Shown one piece after another: positions 1-9,262 of a stretch of DNA of 64,000 nucleotides; positions within the stretch are counted from its first letter, which is position 1, and the number at the start of each line of letters is the position of its first letter. The stretch covers positions 2,914,001 to 2,978,000 of the forward strand of contig NZ_CP078089.1 of the NCBI RefSeq assembly GCF_022701195.1, written 5' to 3'. Both the position numbers and the translations under genes were made by a program. Below the pieces are notes generated by a model. That model saw only the letters and a program-made list of their open reading frames with translations. It was not told the origin of the DNA and did no database searches. This stretch comes from Allobaculum mucilyticum (GTDB lineage: Bacteria > Bacillota_I > Bacilli_A > Erysipelotrichales > Erysipelotrichaceae).

Positions 1-1
1 G

Positions 2-655
2 GTTATCCCTGAAGAGCTCGAAGGTCGTGTTTGTTATGGCGGACTTGACCTTTCTTCCACCACCGATATCACAGCATTTGTTCTGGTCTTCCCTCCTATC
101 GAGGAGGATGAGCCTTACCAGATTCTGCCGTACTTCTGGATTCCGGAAGACAGCCTGGATCTGCGGGTGAAGCGAGATCACGTTCCCTATGATATATGGA
201 AGAAGCAAGGCTTCCTGGAAACCACCGAAGGCAATGTCATTCACTACGGATACATCGAGAAGTTCATCGAGCAGCTTGGTGAGAAGTTCAACATCAAAGA
301 AATTGCTTTCGACCGTTGGGGTGCTGTCCAGATGGTTCAGAACCTCGAAGGCATGGGCTTCACAGTCGTCCCGTTTGGTCAGGGCTTTAAGGATATGTCT
401 CCGCCAACCAAGGAGCTGATGAAGCTGGTGCTGGAAAAGAAGATCGCCCATAATGGTCATCCGGTTCTTCGATGGATGATGGATAACATTTTTATTCGTA
501 CAGATCCTGCTGGCAACATCAAAGCAGATAAGGAGAAGTCCACAGAGAAGATCGACGGTGTGATTGCAACCATTATGGGTCTTGACCGTGCTATTCGCTG
601 TGGGAACATCAGCACAGAGAGTGTGTATGACAGTCGTGGACTGCTAGTGTTCTAA
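2..655 (+). CDS. terL: Phage terminase large subunit, C-terminal part (5' cut by window edge)
   Basis: The frame is open from the first bases of the window, so the GTG at 167 is not the start; 217 C-terminal residues are visible. They form the RNase H-like nuclease domain that cuts concatemeric DNA during packaging. Acidic positions typical of terminase nucleases can be seen in YGGLDLSSTTDITAF (first Asp), IAFDRWGAVQM (second) and EKIDGVIATIMGLDRA (third). The ATPase half is outside the window. A terminator hairpin follows at once, then cargo genes rather than the portal gene that normally comes next. Confidence 0.93.
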   Translation, partial: VIPEELEGRVCYGGLDLSSTTDITAFVLVFPPIEEDEPYQILPYFWIPEDSLDLRVKRDHVPYDIWKKQGFLETTEGNVIHYGYIEKFIEQLGEKFNIKEIAFDRWGAVQMVQNLEGMGFTVVPFGQGFKDMSPPTKELMKLVLEKKIAHNGHPVLRWMMDNIFIRTDPAGNIKADKEKSTEKIDGVIATIMGLDRAIRCGNISTESVYDSRGLLVF

Positions 656-664
656 AGAGATAAG

Positions 665-694
665 AAAAAGGTGCTGAGAAATCAGCGCTTTTTT
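665..694 (+). terminator. Rho-independent terminator after terL
   Basis: A 13-bp stem (with G-T pairs) and a GAAA loop followed by a T run. It separates terL from the cargo gene at 771. Confidence 0.7.
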
Positions 695-770
695 ACTTAA
701 AGGGGGTGAGGCCTATGGGCTGATTGATGCTTCATAAAATGAATACTCGCAAACGAAAGGAGGTCCAATC

Positions 771-2851
771 ATGGATCAAAACGTATTAAATGCCCAGAAA
801 TACCTCAATGCAATGTATGGAGGAAATAGTAACTGGGTTACGCTCAGTGAAGACGGAAATACTGGTACTTCCTTTATCCAGGGAATTGTCAGAGCTTTTC
901 AGATTGAAAACGGACTTGCAACTCCTAACGGAAATCTCGGCCCTGCTACTTTAGCAAAGATGAAGTCACTGGCTCCTATTACGCTAATGAACCCGGATGA
1001 CCCGGTGAACAATAACGTTTGTCTTATCCAGTGTGCTCTGTTTGGAAAGGGATATAACGCCGGTGGTATTACAGGTATCTACTATAACTTTGGAATGAAT
1101 GCAGTGAAAACATTCCAGAGTGATGCAGGTCTCACAGCTAATGGAGTTATTGACTGGAAAGTCTGGCAGGGACTTCTGTCATTGAACTGGTTCTTTTTGG
1201 CAAGCGGAGGGAGTGAAACACTCCGGAATATCCAGCTGATGTTTAATCAGAACTGGTCAGACTACCTTGGAGTAGGACCATGTGATGGAATTATGAGCCG
1301 TCAGACTGCTCTTTCACCTCTCGCTGCTCTGCAGGCTCAGGAAGGACTTCTTACAGATACCATCACAGATTTCAACTCTCTGAACTTCGGACCAGCTACA
1401 TCCGCTGCTTTCCCTGGGATTCTGAAGATCAATCAGAGTTCTGGCAACTACAGAAAATACAACATGATTGCTCAGGCAGCGTTGTATTTTAATGGGTACA
1501 ACCCAGGAAACTTTACCGGGACTTTTGATACCGAGATGCAGACAGCAGTTTCCAATTTTCAGAATTTCTACGCTCTGACTGGAATTGGGCTGGTAACACC
1601 TGGAGAAATTAATCTGGCCACTATGAAATCACTTCTCACAAGCAAAGGTGATGAGAATCGTAAATCATATGGATGTGATACAGCTACAGTCTTGTCTCCT
1701 TCTCAAGCAACAGCTCTGAAAAATCTTGGTTATACCCACGTCGGCAGATATTTGACCGGAACAGTCGGTTTAAATTATGTGCCGAAGTTTCTGACTTTCG
1801 ATGAGATTCAGAGTATTGAATCAGCCGGGTTGAAAGTCATTCCAATCTACCAGGATGGTGGTTATTATTTCGATTATTTCATTGGTAACTTACAAGGAGT
1901 CAGCGATGCGAAGACCGCAATTTATGCAGCTAAAACAATCGGACTTCCAGCAGGATCGACGATTTATTTTGCTGTAGATTATGATTTTACTGAACCAGAA
2001 GTCTATAGACTAATTGTCAATTATTTTGAGAAAATCCACTCTGTGTTTATCTCGCCTTTAAACGATATGAACTATAAAGTCGGAATCTATGCTTCAAGAC
2101 AAGCTTGTAGTATTATGAGTAGCAGACAATTGGTCGATTTTTCATATGTTTCCGATATGTCAACTGGCTTTTCTGGAAACCTTGGACAGCCACTACCAAA
2201 AAACTGGGCTTTTGATCAATTTGCAGAAATTGAAATTACCAGCGCGTCCCCAGTCTTCTCTATTGATAAAGTAGCTGTAAGTGGTAGGGATAATGGGGTT
2301 GGAACATTTGATGATGTTCCGAAGCTAACTGTCGCGGAGCAGAGAGAATTGTATGAAAACCATGACCAGGAGAATGCACGGGAATCAATGCTAAAGCAAA
2401 CCATGAATTCTCTCTGGTTAGGTGACCAGCCTATTCCTGATGGTGCTTGGAATCCATCTCTAAGCGGAGATTTTCGGAATGCTTACAGCAACTCTTTTGA
2501 GATTGATTGGTTGAAAGTTGAAACGATCATCGAGTGCGGTTTTGGCTCTACAATTGAAGGAACAGGACCGAATACGATTGCCATTTCATATACAGACGGC
2601 AATCTAAGTGCCTTAGCTTCAAATGCTTTTGCGACCTTGAATACTTCGATCACTGATTTCTTTTCAGAGAATAGTATCGAATTGCCTTTCTCGTATCGAG
2701 GCATTTTCGATGATTTAGCTTCGGGAGTGCAAAGCGGAGCGATCATCCCAACCTTGGAGTTTGGTGATTCAAATTCAATTACTTTAAACCTCACATTACA
2801 ATCTAATTATTTGAAATCAGGCGATTCTGATCTTTATTTTGTGGTGAGAGT
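771..2851 (+). pseudogene. Cell-wall-binding DUF1906 protein, N-terminal 694 codons, split by an IS
   Basis: A strong AAAGGAGGT sits before the ATG. Residues about 1-75, 80-140 and 220-300 are peptidoglycan-binding-like repeats (for example AVKTFQSDAGLTANGVID). Residues about 300-520 match the DUF1906 (Rv2525c-like, GH25-fold) domain, with GCDTATVLSPSQ, HVGRYLTG and IYFAVDYDF. A beta-rich region follows. The frame then runs into the IS4 element at 2852 and stops at 2894. Removing the element with one copy of its 9-bp target repeat rejoins the frame to a hydrophobic C-terminus at 4511-4706, giving about 758 residues. It probably acts at the cell surface, and is now truncated. It stands between terL and portal, an unusual place, so it is likely cargo. 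Confidence 0.8.
2843..2851. repeat. Target-site duplication GGTGAGAGT, left copy (pairs with 4502-4510)
   Basis: The same nine bases lie directly outside both ends of the IS4-family element. One copy belongs to the interrupted gene. This fixes the element at 2852-4501. Confidence 0.92.
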
Positions 2852-2876
2852 CAATGTCATTAAGTTAAGATTTCTC

Positions 2877-2915
2877 AGACCACATCAGCGTTAAGCAGTG
2901 ATGTGGTCTTTTTTC
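2877..2915 (+). terminator. Terminator inside left end of IS copy A
   Basis: A perfect 11-bp stem (AGACCACATCA and its complement), an 11-nt loop, then a T run. It lies between the terminal repeat and the transposase and should stop read-through from the host gene. Confidence 0.8.
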
Positions 2916-2995
2916 TACTCTTCAAGTCAAATCTCGAATGATTCGAGTTTTTTCACTTTTTTCTAAAAATCTATTGACAAATTTCTGCCGCCGCG

Positions 2996-3012
2996 CGGCT
3001 GCTTCGCAGCCG
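2996..3012 (+). promoter_or_regulatory. Leader hairpin before transposase
   Basis: CGGCTGC-TTC-GCAGCCG is a tight 7-bp hairpin about 17 nt before the AAAGGAG ribosome-binding site. A TTGACA-like hexamer lies just upstream. It may limit transposase expression; that role is inferred from position only. Confidence 0.35.
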
Positions 3013-3040
3013 ATGGGGAGAACTTAAAGGAGTTTTCCCT

Positions 3041-4351
3041 ATGACTGCTATCGCCAAAGAATGTTCTTTCTTCAGAAACACCTTCCTCAATATCATCAGC
3101 TCAGAAACGGCGAACCCTGCCAATTTTACTTCTCAGTCCGCCTTCACCCGTAAGCGGCAGATTGACCTGCATGAGCTTGTCCTTCTTCCGTTTCAGCTGA
3201 CAGAGGAATCCCTCGCTGCTTCCTTTCCCTGGATCCTGTTTAAGGGCGGATCATCTGTTTCAGCCTCTGCTGTGTCTCAGGCCCGTTCCAAAATCAACTC
3301 TTCACTTTATAAAAACGTCTTCAATCGGTTTAACAAGGCAACTTCCAGCTCTGATGTTAAAACCTTCAAGGGTTATCGCCTCCTCGCTGTAGATGGAAGC
3401 GAGATTCAAGTTCTTCCTGAACAGGACAATGACATCACCTATGGCGCTTCTAAAAAAGGCAAGAAGAGGCACTTTGTTCATTTGAATGCCGAATTCGACG
3501 CCCTCAACTCCGTCTTTACTGACGCGCTGCTTCAACCCGGCTCTGAGAAGAATGAAGATTCAGCTCTTCTTGAACTCGCTCAGCGTTCTTCATTTCAGAA
3601 AGCCATCTTCATCGCTGATCGGGGATACGAAGCTCTTATGTCTTTCTATCGCCTGCAGAAGGAACATGTCCCTTTTGTCATACGTATCAAAGACGAGACA
3701 TCATCTACAAGCATTCTCAAGTACTATAAGACTCCCGAGTCAGAAGAGTATGACATTCCTTTCAATGTGATTCTGACCAGTAAAAACAACAGGCATGTCA
3801 AAGACCATTGGGATGTCTATAAGTACATCTCTTCGTACAGGAAGCAGCCTGAATTTGACGGTCAAACGACTGAACTCCCTTTAAATATCAGGGTTGTGAG
3901 GTTCAAAGCTGCCTGCGAAGGGAATGAATCATTCATTACCGTCTGCACCAATCTGTCGGAAGCTGAGTTTGGGACCGAGGACATCAAGCAGATCTACCGT
4001 CTGCGCTGGCAGGTTGAAGTCGGCTTCAGGGGACTGAAACGAAACACCGATCTTGAATGGACTCATTCAAGGAAGCTTGATCTGGTCCAGGCAGAGATCT
4101 ATGCCAAAATGACTCTCTACAATCTTTGTTCCCGTTTGCGCAACAAGGTAGAAAGATCTCGTCAGCACCAGAAGCGCATCGCTCAGGCCAAAAAGCACAA
4201 GCAGAAGGCAGATTTCGGATTCATCATCAAAACGATTCAACAGTGGCTGTTCAAAAAAGCCAGAATCAGCTTGAGTACACTGGAAGATCTTCTTCTGGCC
4301 AGGATATCTCCGATCAGAGAAGGAAGAGCTGATACCAGAAAGAAGAAGTGA
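3041..4351 (+). CDS. IS4-family DDE transposase (copy A)
   Basis: 436 residues, AAAGGAG before the ATG. The N-terminal third is DNA-binding. The catalytic core shows Asp in LLAVDGSEIQVL, Asp in AIFIADRGYEAL, and the Glu within the family signature Y-x2-R-x3-E-x6-K, seen as YRLRWQVEVGFRGLKR. The C-terminus is basic. No frameshift is present and the protein is identical to the copy near 61 kb, so it is probably active. Confidence 0.95.
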   Translation: MTAIAKECSFFRNTFLNIISSETANPANFTSQSAFTRKRQIDLHELVLLPFQLTEESLAASFPWILFKGGSSVSASAVSQARSKINSSLYKNVFNRFNKATSSSDVKTFKGYRLLAVDGSEIQVLPEQDNDITYGASKKGKKRHFVHLNAEFDALNSVFTDALLQPGSEKNEDSALLELAQRSSFQKAIFIADRGYEALMSFYRLQKEHVPFVIRIKDETSSTSILKYYKTPESEEYDIPFNVILTSKNNRHVKDHWDVYKYISSYRKQPEFDGQTTELPLNIRVVRFKAACEGNESFITVCTNLSEAEFGTEDIKQIYRLRWQVEVGFRGLKRNTDLEWTHSRKLDLVQAEIYAKMTLYNLCSRLRNKVERSRQHQKRIAQAKKHKQKADFGFIIKTIQQWLFKKARISLSTLEDLLLARISPIREGRADTRKKK

Positions 4352-4376
4352 CAGATTTGAAAACCGAAAAGTCATC

Positions 4377-4413
4377 AGGATGATTTTTTCAACAGGTAGA
4401 AAATCATCCTTTT
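4377..4413 (+). terminator. Terminator inside right end of IS copy A
   Basis: An 11-bp stem (AGGATGATTTT paired with AAAATCATCCT), a 12-nt loop and a short T run just after the transposase stop. Confidence 0.75.
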
Positions 4414-4501
4414 CGTCATGCCTGAGACGCAAAATATAAGAAATGACAACGCTCATGAACAGGGTATACGATTTTTATCCCTCCTTAACTTAATGACATT
4501 G

Positions 4502-4510
4502 GGTGAGAGT
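4502..4510. repeat. Target-site duplication GGTGAGAGT, right copy
   Basis: Identical to 2843-2851; it marks the outer edge of the IS. Confidence 0.92.
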
Positions 4511-4706
4511 AAGAATTAAAATCACGGTTGATCCAGATCGATATAAGAAGCTTAAGCAGCGATTTGAAACTGTTTCGGTTGCTTTTGCTGCTTCACTTTT
4601 TATTGTTGCTGCATTTGCAGGTTTAGCAGGTGTATTTGGCTCTGTAGGTGCTGCTTTTCTTTCGATGATTGAATGCTTTGGGGGGTTAGCTGCAGGAATA
4701 GCATAA
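4511..4706 (+). pseudogene. C-terminal remnant of the IS-split DUF1906 protein
   Basis: Joined to base 2851, this sequence continues the reading frame of the 771 gene without a break (GTG AGA GTA AGA ATT). It encodes a basic stretch (DPDRYKKLKQRF) and a hydrophobic, glycine/alanine-rich segment of about 40 residues that would anchor the protein in the membrane. A GTG at 4503 could start a 67-residue peptide, but no ribosome-binding site of its own is evident. Confidence 0.85.
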
Positions 4707-4730
4707 TAATTTTTAGGAGGAAGCAAAATA

Positions 4731-5288
4731 ATGAGCGAAAAAAATGAAACTATAGATCTAGAAAAGGAAGCAATTCTTGCAATCAATCCATTTAAAAAAG
4801 TCTATCCAAAGCAATTAATTTGGACCGGCTATTTAATTTGCATAGGTCTAATTTTGTTCGCTGGATATTTGATTTTTGATATATTGGTGAGTTTGAATTG
4901 GGCGCTCAACAGTCCATTTATGACCATTACGAATATCTTTTTAGTTCTTGAAATCATAGTTTTCCTTTTTGCTGCCAAGAAAATCCTAGAGATTAATTTT
5001 TGGGCTCGAGGAGTTCACTTGATGAATGATAATGTTGATAAAGCAATTTGCTCGACATATTCTGAAAAGGGATTCTACGACAAACAAGATCATTTCATCC
5101 CATTTCAAAATATTTATCGTGCAATCGAATCTAAGAACTTGTTCGTATTCTACCAGCGTGATAGATCAAATACTAAACCCGTTATTCGAATCTATGTTTG
5201 CCCTAAAAATCCAGATATCAATTTTGATACTATTGCACATCAGTATTCCATCAAAACTGTAAAAGGATTCCACCAAGAATCAATTTGA
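4731..5288 (+). CDS. Membrane protein, YcxB-like
   Basis: 185 residues, TAGGAGGAA before the ATG. Two hydrophobic segments lie at about 30-52 and 62-85. The soluble C-terminal half (residues 95-180, with ARGVHLM, FIPFQNIYRAIESKNLFVFYQ) resembles the PH-like domain of YcxB-type proteins. That family link is judged by eye. The gene starts 25 nt after the split cell-wall gene and is AT-rich compared with the head genes. The two look like a cargo unit placed between terL and portal. Confidence 0.6.
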   Translation: MSEKNETIDLEKEAILAINPFKKVYPKQLIWTGYLICIGLILFAGYLIFDILVSLNWALNSPFMTITNIFLVLEIIVFLFAAKKILEINFWARGVHLMNDNVDKAICSTYSEKGFYDKQDHFIPFQNIYRAIESKNLFVFYQRDRSNTKPVIRIYVCPKNPDINFDTIAHQYSIKTVKGFHQESI

Positions 5289-5431
5289 GTCCGAATGATT
5301 AAGAATGATCGATAGGTATTTCGCTTACTCAAAAATTAATGATCAGAGTATTCTTGCTATCCTGACCAATGAGAATCTGGATTGAAGAATCAATCTATAA
5401 CAATTTCCATCGTATTATCGAAAAAACAATC

Positions 5432-5463
5432 AAAAGCATCTGCAAAGGCAGGTGCTTTTCTTT
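5432..5463 (+). terminator. Terminator before the portal gene
   Basis: A 12-bp stem (AAAAGCATCTGC paired with GCAGGTGCTTTT), an AAAG loop and a T run. It closes the cargo segment. Confidence 0.7.
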
Positions 5464-5479
5464 TTGGAAAGGAGAAAGC

Positions 5480-6715
5480 ATGAAACTTAAGAATCTGTTT
5501 CACACAAAAGTCAGAGACCAGACTGCTGGTGCTGGTTACCGCTTCTTCCTTGGTACGTCCACTTCCGGAAAGCGAGTCAACGAACGCTCCTCCATGCAAA
5601 TGACGGCTGTCTATTCCTGTGTACGAATTCTCTCGGAAGCCATCGCTTCTTTGCCGCTGCATGTCTATGAGCAATCCGACAACCATTCCCAGAAAGCCAG
5701 GGACCATCCTCTGTATTTCCTGCTGCACGACGAGCCAAACCCGGAGATGACTTCGTTTATCTTCCGTGAAACCTTGATGACCCATCTGCTGCTTTGGGGG
5801 AATGCCTATGCCCAAATCATCCGAAATGGCAAAGGGGAGGTCATTGCCCTGTATCCCTTGATGCCAGATCGCATGAAAGTCGACCGAAACGACAGTGGAC
5901 AACTCTACTACGAATACCAGGTCTCAAGGGCTGATCCCGCAGTCAACAAATCCGGAATGGTTCGGCTGCATCCACACGATGTTCTTCATATTCCTGGCCT
6001 TGGCTTTGATGGTCTGGTTGGCTACTCGCCAATTGCCATGGCCAAGAACGCTATCGGCATGGCAATTGCCTGCGAAGAGTATGGAGCGAAGTTTTTCGCT
6101 CATGGAGCCGCTCCTTCCGGAGTTCTCGAACACCCTGGAACGCTCAAAGATCCATCCCGTGTTCGTGAAAGCTGGCAGGCTACCTTTGGTGGCTCCTCCA
6201 ATTCCGGCAAGGTCGCTGTATTGGAAGAAGGTATGAAGTATACTGCTATCTCGGTTCCGCCTGAGCAAGCTCAGTTTCTGGAAACCCGTAAGTTTCAGAT
6301 CAACGAAATCGCCCGCATCTTCCGGGTTCCTCCTCATATGGTCGGAGATCTGGAGAAGTCTTCTTTCTCCAACATCGAGCAGCAGTCTTTGGAGTTTGTG
6401 AAGTACACGCTTGATCCCTGGGTTTCCCGTTGGGAACAGGCAATGATGCGTGTACTTCTAAACGATGAGGAGAAGGCGCGCTACACGATCAAGTTTAATG
6501 TGGATGGCCTGCTGCGTGGGGATTACCAGAGCCGCATGAATGGTTATGCGATCGCCAGGCAAAATGGCTGGATGTCAGCGAACGATATCCGTCGGTTGGA
6601 AGAACTGGATCCACTGCCAGCCGAGGCCGGTGGTGATCTGTATTTAGTGAATGGAAATATGCTCCCTCTGGAAAAGGCTGGGAGCTTTTATTCTGGAAAG
6701 GAGACAAGTGAATGA
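5480..6715 (+). CDS. Phage portal protein, HK97 family
   Basis: 411 residues from the ATG at 5480, chosen because GAAAGGAG precedes it; earlier in-frame starts would translate through the terminator. The protein forms the dodecameric ring through which DNA enters the capsid. Typical HK97-portal features include MTAVYSCVRILSEAIASLPL near the N-terminus, LLLWGNAYAQIIR, DVLHIPGLGFDG, and the C-terminal RIFRVPPHMVGDL with SNIEQQSLEFV. Its stop overlaps the protease start by 4 nt (ATGA), so the two are translationally coupled. Confidence 0.95.
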   Translation: MKLKNLFHTKVRDQTAGAGYRFFLGTSTSGKRVNERSSMQMTAVYSCVRILSEAIASLPLHVYEQSDNHSQKARDHPLYFLLHDEPNPEMTSFIFRETLMTHLLLWGNAYAQIIRNGKGEVIALYPLMPDRMKVDRNDSGQLYYEYQVSRADPAVNKSGMVRLHPHDVLHIPGLGFDGLVGYSPIAMAKNAIGMAIACEEYGAKFFAHGAAPSGVLEHPGTLKDPSRVRESWQATFGGSSNSGKVAVLEEGMKYTAISVPPEQAQFLETRKFQINEIARIFRVPPHMVGDLEKSSFSNIEQQSLEFVKYTLDPWVSRWEQAMMRVLLNDEEKARYTIKFNVDGLLRGDYQSRMNGYAIARQNGWMSANDIRRLEELDPLPAEAGGDLYLVNGNMLPLEKAGSFYSGKETSE

Positions 6716-7449
6716 AATTCTGGAAATGGGTCCGAAATGAAGCCGACCCTGAATTAGAGCCGGAGATCCAGGAAGCAAGAACGCTGTTTCTCAACGGGAC
6801 AATCGCGGAAGAAACCTGGTTTGATGACGAGGTTTCTCCAAAGCAGTTCAAGGATGAGCTGATGGAAGACGATGGCGATATTGCGATCTGGATCAATTCT
6901 CCAGGCGGAGATTGTTTTGCGGCTGCGCAGATCTACAACATGCTGGCTGAATATCCGGGTCGGGTCACCATTAAGATTGACGGCATCGCCGCTTCCGCAG
7001 CTTCTGTGATCGCGATGGCCGGCGATGAGGTTCTGGTTTCTCCGGTGTCGATGCTGATGATCCATAACCCTGCCACCATGGCCATGGGGGATGTGTATGA
7101 GATGAAAAAAGCCGCTGCTATGCTGGCTGAAGTCAAAGAGTCGATCATCAACGCCTACGAGAGAAAGACTGGACTGGCAAGAACGAAGATTTCGAAGCTG
7201 ATGGACGATGAAACCTGGATGGATGCTGGCAAAGCTATAGAGCTGGGGTTTGCCGACAGTCTCATGAATCGAAAAGACGAACAGACAGATACTGGCATGG
7301 ATGTTTCAGACTCCATGCTTTTTTCGTCGCGAAAAGTCATGAACAGCTTTGTCAACAAGCTCAAAGAGGAACGGAAGGATCAGGTCTCTTCCGCTTCGCT
7401 TCTCGAACGACTGGACCTGATCAAAGCATGGAGGGATGACAATGAATAA
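6712..7449 (+). CDS. ClpP-type prohead protease
   Basis: 245 residues. Phage head-maturation protease of the S14 (ClpP-like) class, which trims capsid and scaffold during prohead assembly. Visible active-site regions are GIAASAASVIAMAG (catalytic Ser near 95) and MLMIHNPATM (His118). The acidic residue lies in the TWMDAGKAIELGFAD region. INSPGG near residue 62 is the usual oxyanion loop. The C-terminal 60 residues are charged and may act in scaffolding. Confidence 0.93.
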   Translation: MKFWKWVRNEADPELEPEIQEARTLFLNGTIAEETWFDDEVSPKQFKDELMEDDGDIAIWINSPGGDCFAAAQIYNMLAEYPGRVTIKIDGIAASAASVIAMAGDEVLVSPVSMLMIHNPATMAMGDVYEMKKAAAMLAEVKESIINAYERKTGLARTKISKLMDDETWMDAGKAIELGFADSLMNRKDEQTDTGMDVSDSMLFSSRKVMNSFVNKLKEERKDQVSSASLLERLDLIKAWRDDNE

Positions 7450-8617
7450 ACTGATGTCACTGATTGAAAAGCGAAACGCAGCCTGGAACGCTGCTAAATC
7501 TTTCGTGGAAACCAAGCAGGATTCTGATGGCCTGCTCTCCAAGGAAGATGCCAAAACCTATGCTTCTCTGGAAGCCAAAGTTAAAGACTACTCTGCGGAG
7601 ATTGAACGCGTACAGGCAATGGAAGCTCTGGAAAATGAGCTCAACCGTCCGCTGAGTGCTCCGCTGACCACCAAGCCGGAGACCTATTCTGCCAAACCGC
7701 AGAACATCCGTGAAAGCAAAGACTATAAAGACGCTCTGCTGTCCGCTTTCCGTTCCAACTTCAAGAACGTCTCCAACATCCTGCAGGAAGGCACTGCAGC
7801 CGATGGCGGATACCTGGTTCCGGTAGAATACGACAACCGCCTGATTGATGTTCTGACTCAGGAAAACATCATGAGAAAGCTGGCGACCACCATTACCACC
7901 GCAGGCGAACACAGAATCAATGTGGCTGGTTCCAAACCCGCAGCTTCCTGGATTGACGAAGGAGATGCGCTGACCTTTGGCGATGCCAAGTTCTCCCAGA
8001 TCCTTCTGGATGCTCACAAGCTGCATGTAGCAGTCAAAGTGACTGAAGAGCTTCTCAACGACAATGCCTTCAACCTGGAAGGCTATCTGATGGATGCCTT
8101 TGGTAAAGCACTGGCCAATGCGGAAGAAGATGCCTTTCTCAACGGCTCCACCACTGGAAGACCGACTGGAATTTTCGCTGCAACAGGTGGTGGAACAGCC
8201 GCAGTCACAACGACCACTCTTAAAGCGGATGATGTGATTGATCTGGTCTACGCCTTGAAGCGTCCATACCGTAAGAATGCTGCCTTCATTCTCAACGACA
8301 AGCTGATCGCAAAGATTCGAAAGCTCAAATATGCGGATGGCAAGGAGTACATCTGGCAGCCCACTTTCGTAGAAGGTGAACCGGATCGCATTCTTGGCTA
8401 TCCGGTCTACACTTCTGCCTATGCTCCGGAAGACAAGATCGCCTTTGGTGACTTCTCCTACTACAACATCGGAGACCGTGGCAGCCGCTCTTTCTCTGAA
8501 CTGCGTGAGCTGTTTGCGGGAAATGGCATGGTAGGTTTTGTAGCCAAAGAGCGTGTTGATGGAAAACTGGTACTGCCGGAAGCCGTTCAGATTCTGACTA
8601 TCGGATCCGGTTCCTGA
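7442..8617 (+). CDS. Major capsid protein, HK97 fold
   Basis: 391 residues. The ATG at 7442 is preferred over 7436 because GGAGGG ends immediately before 7436 and is correctly spaced only for 7442. The first 100 residues are a coiled-coil delta domain (KDYSAEIERVQAMEALENEL), probably removed by the protease encoded just upstream. The mature part begins about residue 115 (EGTAADGGYLVPVEY), a classic HK97 capsid start, and holds LNDNAFNLEGYL and TGRPTGIF. Its start overlaps the protease stop. Confidence 0.95.
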   Translation: MNKLMSLIEKRNAAWNAAKSFVETKQDSDGLLSKEDAKTYASLEAKVKDYSAEIERVQAMEALENELNRPLSAPLTTKPETYSAKPQNIRESKDYKDALLSAFRSNFKNVSNILQEGTAADGGYLVPVEYDNRLIDVLTQENIMRKLATTITTAGEHRINVAGSKPAASWIDEGDALTFGDAKFSQILLDAHKLHVAVKVTEELLNDNAFNLEGYLMDAFGKALANAEEDAFLNGSTTGRPTGIFAATGGGTAAVTTTTLKADDVIDLVYALKRPYRKNAAFILNDKLIAKIRKLKYADGKEYIWQPTFVEGEPDRILGYPVYTSAYAPEDKIAFGDFSYYNIGDRGSRSFSELRELFAGNGMVGFVAKERVDGKLVLPEAVQILTIGSGS

Positions 8618-8633
8618 TAGAAGGTGACAGAGA

Positions 8634-8906
8634 ATGATTACTCTTGAACAGGTCAAAGAATGGTTGAAGGTTGACCAGGATGACTACGACGAGCTGACTG
8701 AGGAACTGCTTCAGTCAGCTTCTTCTATTTGTGCGGATGTCCTTCGTCTGGACCGTGTAGATGATCTGGAACCAACACCGCTGAACAGGATTGCCATTCT
8801 CTTTACCATGGCTTACCTGTTCGAACACCGGGAAGATGCGGATCTTGATGGTTTGAAGAAGAATCTTCGAGCACTGCTTGAACCGGAACGAAAGGCGGCG
8901 TTCTGA
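8634..8906 (+). CDS. Head-tail connector, gp6-like
   Basis: 90 residues. Small alpha-helical protein starting MITLEQVKEWLKVDQDDYDELTE, typical of the connector family that docks below the portal. Position after the capsid gene and a 1-nt overlap with the next gene support this. AGGTGACAG acts as ribosome-binding site. Confidence 0.88.
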   Translation: MITLEQVKEWLKVDQDDYDELTEELLQSASSICADVLRLDRVDDLEPTPLNRIAILFTMAYLFEHREDADLDGLKKNLRALLEPERKAAF

Positions 8907-9262
8907 TGCGGATTGCAGATCTCAACCGTACCGTGGTTGTCCAGAAGCTGAAATCATCGGCCGATTTTTATGGGGATTCTCCTGAAGTGGAAACTTCATT
9001 TTCCACCTACGCCCATGTGACGGATAAAGGGATCACTGAAACGGATGGAAACGGTCACGTCCACGAAGCCAGAGAGCTGCTGATCACGCTGCGCTCTTAC
9101 CAGAAAACAAGAGCGATCCGACCGGACTTGTATCAGCTGTTCTATATGGAAGAACTCTACGACATTACTCATGTGGAGCTGGATTCCGCTTCGGATCGGT
9201 TTATTACACTTCATGCCAGGAGGAAAACACATGCAAGCCATCGATCTCCAAACCCTTCTTAA
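8906..9262 (+). CDS. Head closure protein, SPP1 gp16-like
   Basis: 118 residues. The N-terminus MRIADLNRTVVVQK and a central beta-rich segment (YAHVTDKGI, YQLFYMEELYDITHVE) fit the phage head-tail joining family that closes the DNA channel. It overlaps its neighbours on both sides, by 1 nt upstream and about 32 nt downstream. The last residues (HASHRSPNPS) are read through the start of the next gene. Confidence 0.8.
   Translation: MRIADLNRTVVVQKLKSSADFYGDSPEVETSFSTYAHVTDKGITETDGNGHVHEARELLITLRSYQKTRAIRPDLYQLFYMEELYDITHVELDSASDRFITLHARRKTHASHRSPNPS

Larger units (their letters stand above)
2852..4501 (+). mobile_element. IS4-family insertion sequence, copy A (1650 bp)
   Basis: The ends are inverted repeats beginning CAATGTCATTAAGTTAAG, flanked by a 9-bp direct repeat. 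The element carries one DDE transposase. It has terminator hairpins inside both ends, so outside transcription is blocked from entering and its own from leaving. Its inner 1.54 kb is repeated in inverse orientation at 60204-61744 with an identical transposase protein, which suggests recent movement. Confidence 0.95.

Noticed and set aside
4503-4706. Separate 67-codon gene after the IS
   Set aside because: It is the 3' end of the IS-split gene; joining across the 9-bp duplication restores the frame and no ribosome-binding site precedes the GTG.
7457-8656. 399-codon open frame opposite the capsid gene
   Set aside because: Antisense shadow of a codon-biased gene; the capsid protein on the other strand is unmistakable and the frame has no recognisable domain.
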